Below, in pieces: positions 29,879 to 36,851 of a stretch of DNA of 46,779 nucleotides. The notes under the pieces were generated by a model. The model was given only the letters and a program-made list of their open reading frames with translations, made no database searches and was not told the origin of the DNA. This stretch comes from Alphaproteobacteria bacterium (GTDB lineage Bacteria > Pseudomonadota > Alphaproteobacteria > DSM-16000 > Inquilinaceae). Each line of letters opens with the position of its first letter. Position 1 is the stretch's first letter. Both the position numbers and the translations under genes were made by a program. The stretch lies in the NCBI GenBank assembly GCA_028281985.1, contig JANQIU010000039.1, forward strand, positions 1 to 46,779, in the 5' to 3' direction.

Positions 29879-30738
29879 GCCGGCGGTTCCATGGCGCGGT
29901 GCAGGGACTCCGAGATCTCCCGGCAGTACCGGTTGTAGGCATCGCTGGTTCGGAAGCTGTCGTCGCGCGGATAGGCCGCGCCGATGCGGGCGTCAGCGAT
30001 GACCCGGCCGGGGCGCGCGGCCATCACCACGATCCGCTGGGACAGGTAGACGCTCTCGTAGACGCTGTGGGTGACGAAGATCACCGTGAAGCTGTTGTCC
30101 TGCCAGAGCCGCAGAAGATCGTTGTTGAGCTTGAACCGGGTGATCTCGTCCAGCGCCGCGAAGGGCTCGTCCATCAGCAGGACCTTGGGCCGCGTGACCA
30201 GCGCCCGGGCGATGGACACGCGCATCTTCATCCCGCCGGAGAGCTCGCGCGGATAGGCGTTCGCGAACCCTTCCAGATGCACCATGGCCAGCGCCTCCTC
30301 GACCTGATCGCGCATGGCGCGGCGGGACTTGCCGGCGAGGCGCAACGGCAGGAAGACGTTGTCGAACACCGTGGCCCAGGGCATCAGCGTGGGCTCCTGG
30401 AACACGAAGCCCAGATCGCGGTCCGGGGACCCGCCGGCATCCACCCGGGACAGCGGCCACTCGATCTGGCCCGCCGAAAGGTCGCCCAGCCCGGCGATCA
30501 GGCGCAGCACCGTGCTTTTCCCGCAGCCCGACGGCCCCAGCAGGCTGACGAACTCATGCTGGCCGATTTCCAGATCGACGTCGCGAAGGGCGACCGTGCC
30601 GTTGGAGTAGGCCTTGTGGACGCCCTGAAGCCGGATCAGCGACCGGCCGGGACGGCTGTGCGGCACGTCATCGCCGACCGAAACCGGCGCCGGAGGATCG
30701 ACGGCCGCCAGCCCGGCGGTAGCGGCAGCAGAGACCAT
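29875..30738 (-). CDS. ABC transporter ATP-binding protein (SsuB/TauB/ThiZ type)
   Basis: LLGPSGCGKSTVLRLIAGL, ELSGGMKMRVSIARAL, KVLLMDEPFAALDEITR; 4-bp overlap with the permease gene. Confidence 0.93.
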   Translation of the reverse strand: MVSAAATAGLAAVDPPAPVSVGDDVPHSRPGRSLIRLQGVHKAYSNGTVALRDVDLEIGQHEFVSLLGPSGCGKSTVLRLIAGLGDLSAGQIEWPLSRVDAGGSPDRDLGFVFQEPTLMPWATVFDNVFLPLRLAGKSRRAMRDQVEEALAMVHLEGFANAYPRELSGGMKMRVSIARALVTRPKVLLMDEPFAALDEITRFKLNNDLLRLWQDNSFTVIFVTHSVYESVYLSQRIVVMAARPGRVIADARIGAAYPRDDSFRTSDAYNRYCREISESLHRAMEPPA

Positions 30739-30792
30739 GCCGTTCCTTTTGTTGCGAACGCGAGCTGGCCGGAGGGGTCCCCGGCCCGTCCC

Positions 30793-31788
30793 CTACATGG
30801 GCTTCAGATCCATCCCATGCCCCTGGTTGACGAAGTCCAGAGTGTAGGCCCCCGTGACGTCGAGACCAGCGTCATAGATCCCCGCGTCCACCATCAGGGA
30901 GAAGAACTCTTCCCATCGGGCGTCCGTCATGGCCCCGATGCCCATCTCCAGGGCATCGCCGCTGTCCAGGATGCCGAACTCAAGCATCTTCTCGATCCCG
31001 TACTCGATCTTGTCGAGGGTCATCTCCGGGTTATCGGCCAGGATCAGCTCGTTGCCCGGTGTGGGATCGCCGTAGAGGTAACTGTACCAACCCTCGATCG
31101 TCGCGTTCACGAACCCCTGGACCGCCTCCGGGTCTTCCTCGATCAGGCTGGTGGGCACCAGGGCCAGCGAGCTGTAGGACGGATAGCCGGTATCGGCGAT
31201 CAGATAGACCTCCGGTTCGATCCCCTCCGACAGCGCCAGAAAGGGTTCGGAGGACAGGTAGCCCTGCTGAATCGCCGAATCGTCGACCAGGAACGGCGCC
31301 ATGTTGAAGGTGTAGGGGCGGATCATGTCCTGGGTGAAGCCGTACTGGTGTTCCAGCCACACCCAGAACGAGGTGATCGACCCGGTCGAGATCATGATCG
31401 GCATGCCGCCCATATCGGCGATCGAGCCGACATCGTCGCGCGGGTGGGTCATCAGGATCTGCGGATCCTTCTGGAACATGGCCATCACCGCCTGGACGTC
31501 GGCACCGGCCTGCAGAAGGTTCAAGGGAAAGAAACTGTTCGACCCGGTGCCCAGATCGACGGCTTCGGCGGCCATCAACTGCTGCACGTCGATGGCCGGA
31601 CCACCCATCCGGATGGTCACGTCCAGGCCGTACCTGTCGTACAGGCCTTCGGCCACCGCCTGGTACATGCCGCCGTGCTCGGCCTGCGCCTTCCAGTCGG
31701 TGACATAGACCAGCTCAAGCTGCGCCTGCGCCACGCCGGTCGTGGCCGCCAGCGCGGCCCCCGCCAATACCAGGGTCTTCGTCGTCAT
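30793..31788 (-). CDS. NMT1/THI5-like ABC transporter substrate-binding protein
   Basis: Signal peptide MTTKTLVLAGAALAATTGVAQAQ; VYVTDWKAQAEHGGMYQAVAEGLYDRYGLDVTIRMGGPAIDVQQLMAAEAVDLGTG. Confidence 0.9.
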   Translation of the reverse strand: MTTKTLVLAGAALAATTGVAQAQLELVYVTDWKAQAEHGGMYQAVAEGLYDRYGLDVTIRMGGPAIDVQQLMAAEAVDLGTGSNSFFPLNLLQAGADVQAVMAMFQKDPQILMTHPRDDVGSIADMGGMPIMISTGSITSFWVWLEHQYGFTQDMIRPYTFNMAPFLVDDSAIQQGYLSSEPFLALSEGIEPEVYLIADTGYPSYSSLALVPTSLIEEDPEAVQGFVNATIEGWYSYLYGDPTPGNELILADNPEMTLDKIEYGIEKMLEFGILDSGDALEMGIGAMTDARWEEFFSLMVDAGIYDAGLDVTGAYTLDFVNQGHGMDLKPM

Positions 31789-31950
31789 CGCCCCATCGCC
31801 TCCATCCATCCTTTGCCGTACGCACCCGGAATCGGGTCCCGAACCGTTCGGCCATCCCGGTTCATCAGCAAGCCCCGTACCAGCGGCGAACACCGGCAGG
31901 AGCGGGCCATGCGCGGCTCGGTTTGCCCAAATCCCGTCGCCGATGGCGCA

Positions 31951-31977
31951 CCCGATGCCCATGGATTGGGCATCGGG
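31951..31977. promoter_or_regulatory. perfect hairpin between the creatininase and binding-protein genes
   Basis: CCCGATGCCCA-TGGAT-TGGGCATCGGG, 11-bp perfect stem in the intercistronic space. Confidence 0.5.
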
Positions 31978-32042
31978 CGGCCTAACCCGTGATCGCAAAC
32001 GCCTGCGACAACGCCCTTTGGGTCACCGCCCCGCTTCCCGGA

Positions 32043-32852
32043 TCAAACCCGGTCGCGCAGCCGATCGATCGGGAATCGATCCACTTCCTCCAGCAGGTCG
32101 ACGAACGCCTGGGCGGCGTGATCGATGATCTGCCGGCCCCGCTCCGGATCGGCGTCGCGGGCATCGCCGCAGGCGCCGTAGGGATTGAGATCCTGGGTCT
32201 GCCAGCCGAAGCTGACCTTGCCCTCGGGGCTGAGATACTTGAACTCGTGCGCCATGTCCTCGGACAGCGAGGGGTAATCGCGCAGCTCGTCGGCGTTCAC
32301 CAAGTCCGGCGCCAGCGCCATCATCATCGATGTTTCGATGCCGCCGCCATGGATCCCGTGCGTCGTTTCCCGCTCGCCGAACAGGCCGTCGGGCAACCCG
32401 AGCCGGAACCAGCTTGCGGCGACCACCAGCATTTTCAGCCGGACCCGCAGGTCCCGGGCGACGATATCCAGCACCTGCGGCTGCCCGCCATGGCTGTTGA
32501 ACAGCACCAGCTTGCGGACACCGGCCTGCCAGACGCTCTCGCCGATCTCCGACCAGAGAAGGATCAGCGTCTCCGCAGACAGGCTCAGGGTTCCGGGAAA
32601 CGACCCGTGCTCGTCGGATTTGCCGATCGGCATCGCGGGCAGGATGGTTACCGGCAGATGGTCCGGCATCAGCTCAAGCGCGCGCTCGAGAATCCCCTGG
32701 TTGATCCGCGCGTCCACGGAAACCGGCAGATGCGGCCCGTGCTGTTCGATCGCGGCGACGGGCAATACCGCGATCGTCCGTTCCATATCGGCCTGACTGA
32801 ACTCCTTGGTGGTCATGTCCTGCCAGTAACGACTCGGCAGTGTCGTCATCAA
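32043..32852 (-). CDS. creatininase family amidohydrolase
   Basis: VAAIEQHGPHLPVSVDARINQGILERAL; LFNSHGGQPQVLDIVARDLRVR; GIHGGGIETSMMMALAP. Confidence 0.92.
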   Translation of the reverse strand: MMTTLPSRYWQDMTTKEFSQADMERTIAVLPVAAIEQHGPHLPVSVDARINQGILERALELMPDHLPVTILPAMPIGKSDEHGSFPGTLSLSAETLILLWSEIGESVWQAGVRKLVLFNSHGGQPQVLDIVARDLRVRLKMLVVAASWFRLGLPDGLFGERETTHGIHGGGIETSMMMALAPDLVNADELRDYPSLSEDMAHEFKYLSPEGKVSFGWQTQDLNPYGACGDARDADPERGRQIIDHAAQAFVDLLEEVDRFPIDRLRDRV

Positions 32853-33033
32853 TCTGTCCCCTTCCCCCCTTTATGGTCGTCGTCGTGCGCGACCCTTTAT
32901 TCAAGCCACATGCCAGCGCGCACGACAAATGGTGCTGCGTTGACGGGGACCGGCGTCGGCAGGACCGCCGCCTGGCATCGCCGGGGAAGGCCTGCCATGC
33001 TGCCGGCAACCCGCAACCTCGGAGCAGGCGACA

Positions 33034-34545
33034 ATGACCCTTTCGCCGTCGTCCCCAAGCACCGCCGCCGACTGGCAAGCGCTGGGTGCGCGCCTGTCCT
33101 TGCGTGCCGACTGCTTCATCGACGGGCGGTTCGTGCCGGCCGCATCCGGTGCCCGGTTCGACTGCAACAGCTCGATCGATGGGCGCACCCTGACGGCCGT
33201 GGCGCGCGGCGGCAAAGAGGATATCGACCGGGCCGTCGCCGCGGCCCGGCGCAGCTTCGAGGCAGGGGACTGGCGCAGCCAGCCACCACGGGCGCGCGGC
33301 CGGGTCCTGCGGCGGCTGGCCGAACTGATCGAGACGCATGCCGACGAACTGGCGCTGACCGAAACCCTGGACATGGGCAAACCGATCGCCGACAGCTTGG
33401 CGATCGATGTGAAGCTGACGGCCCGGTGTATCGCGTTCTACGGCGAGGCGATCGACAAGCAGTACGACGAGGTGGCGCCGACAGCATCCACGTCCGTTGC
33501 CATGATCGTACGCGAGCCCCTCGGGGTCATCGGCGTCGTGGTGCCCTGGAATTTCCCGATGATGATGGCGGCCTGGAAGCTGGGTCCCGCCCTGGCGACC
33601 GGCAACTCGGTGGTCCTGAAGCCGGCCGAGCAATCCCCGTTGACGGCGCTGCGCCTGGCCGAGCTGGCCGCCGAGGCCGGTTTGCCGGACGGTGTTCTGA
33701 ACGTGGTCCCCGGCTACGGCGAAGAGGCCGGGCAGGCGCTGGGCCGGCACATGGATGTGGACGCCGCCGCCTTCACCGGCTCCACGGACGTCGGCAAGCT
33801 GTTCCTGCGCTATGCCGGCGAAAGCAATATGAAGCGAGTGTCGCTGGAATGCGGCGGCAAGAGCCCGCAGATCGTCCTGGCCGACGCGCCGAACCTGGAC
33901 GCCGCCGCCCGGTCCGCGGCGCTCGGGATCTTCTTCAACCAGGGGGAAATGTGTTCGGCCGGCAGCCGGCTGCTGGTCGACGCCCGGATCAAGGACGACT
34001 TCCTGGAGCGCGTAGTGTCGGCCGGACGCGCCATGCCGCCCGGCGATCCGTTGGATCCGAACACCCGCATGGGCGCCATTCTCGACCGCGTCCAGTACGA
34101 CCGGGTCCTGACCTATATGGACGGGGCGCGCCGTGACGGGGCGACGCCCATCCTCGAAGGCGGCCCCGTCGAGGTCCACGACGGCGGCTACTATCTGGCG
34201 CCGACCGTGTTCGATGCCGTGACACCGGACATGCAGATCGCTCGGGAAGAGGTTTTCGGGCCGGTGCTGTCGGTGATCACGGTCCAGGACATCGACGAGG
34301 CGGTGCGCATCGCCAACGACACGATCTATGGGCTGACCGCCTCGGTCTGGACCCGCGACATCAACATGGCCTTGAAAACCGCGCGGGCGTTGCGGGCCGG
34401 CGTCGTATCGGTGAACTGCTACGACGACGATGACATCACCACGCCATTCGGCGGCTTCAAGCAAAGCGGTTTCGGGCGCGACCGCAGCCTGCACGCGCTG
34501 GACAAGTACACGGATCTGAAAACCATCTGGATCGAGCTGGATTGA
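33034..34545 (+). CDS. aldehyde dehydrogenase (PuuC/aminobutyraldehyde type)
   Basis: VVPWNFPMMMAAWKLGPALATGNSVVLKPAEQSPLTALRLAELA; FTGSTDVGKLF; LECGGKSPQIV; FFNQGEMCSAGSRLLV; TPFGGFKQSGFGRD. Confidence 0.95.
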   Translation: MTLSPSSPSTAADWQALGARLSLRADCFIDGRFVPAASGARFDCNSSIDGRTLTAVARGGKEDIDRAVAAARRSFEAGDWRSQPPRARGRVLRRLAELIETHADELALTETLDMGKPIADSLAIDVKLTARCIAFYGEAIDKQYDEVAPTASTSVAMIVREPLGVIGVVVPWNFPMMMAAWKLGPALATGNSVVLKPAEQSPLTALRLAELAAEAGLPDGVLNVVPGYGEEAGQALGRHMDVDAAAFTGSTDVGKLFLRYAGESNMKRVSLECGGKSPQIVLADAPNLDAAARSAALGIFFNQGEMCSAGSRLLVDARIKDDFLERVVSAGRAMPPGDPLDPNTRMGAILDRVQYDRVLTYMDGARRDGATPILEGGPVEVHDGGYYLAPTVFDAVTPDMQIAREEVFGPVLSVITVQDIDEAVRIANDTIYGLTASVWTRDINMALKTARALRAGVVSVNCYDDDDITTPFGGFKQSGFGRDRSLHALDKYTDLKTIWIELD

Positions 34546-34546
34546 C

Positions 34547-34576
34547 ACCGGCTCGCGGCGGCCCGCCGCAGCCGGT
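34547..34576. terminator. GC-rich hairpin between convergent genes
   Basis: ACCGGCT-C-GCGGCGGCCCGCCGC-AGCCGGT, strong stem with one bulge. Confidence 0.6.
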
Positions 34577-34941
34577 CAGCGGACGCCGGGGAAGCTCTCG
34601 ACGAACTCGATCGTCAGATCGGGAAACGCGTTCACGAAGGTGATGGTGAAATCGGCAAAGCGCTCCACGAACCGCCATTCCCCACAGTCGTCGGCGAACG
34701 ATTCGACGGGCTTGACCTCAAGGTCGGGGAACGAGGTGACCACCTCGACCAGGATATCGCCGCCGCGTTCGCGGATACCGACCTCGCCGGACAAGCGTAT
34801 GCCGTCGTAGCTGCAAATCTCCGGTTCGAAACCCTGGGCGATAGCGGGTCCCTGCGGCAACAGCAGGGCGCCCGCCACCAGGCCGATGCAGCGGCGGCGT
34901 CCGCCAAACCAGGCGGAAACCCCTTTGTTCCCAGTCGTCAT
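34576..34941 (-). CDS. small secreted protein with FPD-type repeats, resembling 7(1) septoil knot domain proteins
   Basis: Signal peptide, then ICSYDGIRLSGEVGIRERGGDILVEVVTSFPDLEVKPVESFADDCGEWRFVERFADFTITFVNAFPDLTIEFVESFPGVR. F(P/A)D repeats with roughly 11-residue spacing. Confidence 0.65.
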   Translation of the reverse strand: MTTGNKGVSAWFGGRRRCIGLVAGALLLPQGPAIAQGFEPEICSYDGIRLSGEVGIRERGGDILVEVVTSFPDLEVKPVESFADDCGEWRFVERFADFTITFVNAFPDLTIEFVESFPGVR

Positions 34942-35144
34942 CGTAAGGGCCTCCCCCCAGGTTGATCGCGGCGCACACCGGGTCGCGGACGCCAGGTCGT
35001 CCCCGGTTGCGCCCTTGGCGCTGCCTTGGGCCAGCGCGGACGCGCCCCGGCCAGGCATGCGGCCACCGCCCCCACATTGTGTACCGGGTCAATTCCGGCT
35101 ATGCACGGGCGCCCAAGTTGGAGCCCAAACGGCGGAGTGAGTCC

Positions 35145-35804
35145 ATGTCCCTGGAGCGCAACGACCCTCGCCTTCTGGCGACGCGCCTCGATGAGAACGA
35201 CGACGATGACGATGATGACGACGGAGATGCGCGGGGCAACAAGAAGCCGGGCGGCGAACCCGCCGCGATGCTGGCCCAGAGGCTGTTCGACGCCAGGACG
35301 ATCCTGATCTTCGGCGGCATCGACCAGAAGCTGGCGGAGCGGGTGAGCGCCCAGATGCTGGCGATGGCTACCGCCGGGCCCGACCCCATCACCCTGGTGA
35401 TCAACTCGCAAGGCGGCCACGTCGAAAGCGGCGACACGATCCACGACATGATGAGGTATGTCGGACCGGCGGTCCGCATCCTGGGCACCGGCTGGGTCGC
35501 CAGCGCCGGCGCGCACATCTTTCTGGGCGCGCACAAGGACAACCGCTACTGCCTGCCGAACACCCGGTTTCTATTGCACCAGCCGATGGGCGGTGTCCGC
35601 GGACCCGCGACGGATATCGACATCGAGGCCATGGAAATCGTCAAGATGCGCAAGCGCATCAACGAAACCATCGCCCGGGAGACCGGCCAGCCGCTGGAGC
35701 GGGTGGAGAAGGACACCGACCGGAACTTCTGGATGTCGGCTGAGGAAGCGCGGGAGTACGGCGTGGTGACCCACATCATCGAGCGGGCCGACCAGCTGAC
35801 CTGA
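35145..35804 (+). CDS. ClpP-family ATP-dependent protease proteolytic subunit, with poly-Asp N-terminal extension
   Basis: ITLVINSQGGHVESGDTIHDMMRYV, GWVASAGAHIFLGAHKDNRYCLPNTRFLLHQPMGG, VEKDTDRNFWMSAEEAREYGVVTHII. N-terminus RLDENDDDDDDDDGDARG. Confidence 0.88.
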   Translation: MSLERNDPRLLATRLDENDDDDDDDDGDARGNKKPGGEPAAMLAQRLFDARTILIFGGIDQKLAERVSAQMLAMATAGPDPITLVINSQGGHVESGDTIHDMMRYVGPAVRILGTGWVASAGAHIFLGAHKDNRYCLPNTRFLLHQPMGGVRGPATDIDIEAMEIVKMRKRINETIARETGQPLERVEKDTDRNFWMSAEEAREYGVVTHIIERADQLT

Positions 35805-35997
35805 AGCCGAACCTCCGACACTTTGCCGCAGCCACCCCGGGAAGCCGGATCGCCCGGCTCCGCTATAATGAGATAACGAAGGAAACACGAACTTCGGCGT
35901 CGCAGCGATTTTGGGGGTCATCACGTGTTGAACGCAGGGTTTCGGGGGCCCTTCGCGAAGACCGATACCATCGACACGATGGCCGCGCCGGCAACAG

Positions 35998-36073
35998 TGT
36001 GGCAAATTGGCAACTTAGAGCAGCATTCTCGACAAATCCAAGATTTGCCGCCGCATTGCCATTGTTTGCCACA
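35998..36073. repeat. 76-bp nested inverted repeat in an intergenic region
   Basis: TGTGGCAAA(TT)GGCAA at 35998-36013 versus TTGCC(ATTG)TTTGCCACA at 36056-36073; central CAAATC-CAA-GATTTG at 36033-36047. Confidence 0.5.
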
Positions 36074-36295
36074 AGAAACCTTGAATACTTACCATTCGCA
36101 ATTGGGAAGGGGATTCGGAGTATCAAGCTGAAACCCCATCCCCAAGCATCCGGTGGGAGGTGGGTGTCCAATCGGGACCCAATTCGGGAGCGACAGACCT
36201 GCGGACGCGGGTCAAGGGGATCCAACACACAGTCGTAACCACGAATTCCCGATAGGACCGACAAGGACGTCGAACCCGCTCTGGAGCGTTGAGCC

Positions 36296-36826
36296 ATGCA
36301 GGCGTTGATGGACCCGATTCAACCCCCCAGCCCACGCACCGAGGGCGACGCGGCCATGGAGCGCGTCTATCGCCAAACGGTGTCGCCCATCGGTCCGGGA
36401 ACGCGCTTCCAAAGCCATCTGACCGAACCCCTGTTTCGCTGGTGGGTTGATGCCGGTGGCGGCTCTGCCCCGCCGGTATCGGCCTTCGATATCCTGGATC
36501 ACGTTCGCATCGCGCCGCACATCTTCTTCATCCGCGTCCATGGCGGCGACCGGTTCGAGACCCGCATCATGGGGGAAGAGGCCATCCGACTGGTCGGCGA
36601 GAACCGGGCGGGCAAGGTTCTCACAGCCGACGAGCCGGACGCGCCGGGTCAGGCCTTGTGGGCCTATTACCGCGGCTTGACGCGGCACCGGACCTGCCGC
36701 CTGATCCGCGGCTTTCTGGATTTCGCCGACAAATCCTTCGTGCGCTTCGAGGGCCTGGACTGCCCTCTGGTGTCAGAAGACGGCGAAGTCGTGCGGATCG
36801 TCGGCGTGTTGAGCCAGTTGGACTGA
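36296..36826 (+). CDS. PAS domain-containing protein (PAS_5-like)
   Basis: FRWWVDAGGGSAPPVSAFDILDHVRIAPHIFFIRVHGGDRFETRIMGEEAIRLVGENRAGKVL; RFEGLDCPLVSEDGEVVRIVGVL. Confidence 0.75.
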   Translation: MQALMDPIQPPSPRTEGDAAMERVYRQTVSPIGPGTRFQSHLTEPLFRWWVDAGGGSAPPVSAFDILDHVRIAPHIFFIRVHGGDRFETRIMGEEAIRLVGENRAGKVLTADEPDAPGQALWAYYRGLTRHRTCRLIRGFLDFADKSFVRFEGLDCPLVSEDGEVVRIVGVLSQLD

Positions 36827-36851
36827 GCCCAGCGCGGCACGCCTCGCACAT

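Noticed and set aside
29821-31992. 723-aa plus-strand ORF opposite the ABC transporter genes
   Set aside because: Antisense shadow of strongly supported ABC ATPase and binding-protein genes.
31989-34136. 715-aa plus-strand ORF over the creatininase and aldehyde dehydrogenase genes
   Set aside because: Conflicts with two clear genes and has shadow-type composition.
35190-35230. GAC/GAT tract as a CRISPR-like or microsatellite repeat
   Set aside because: It is an in-frame Asp-codon run in the ClpP-like gene using mixed codons; no spacer-repeat organisation.
35863-36297. 144-aa minus-strand ORF in the intergenic region
   Set aside because: No recognisable domain or signal, coincides with the palindromic region, and composition does not look coding.
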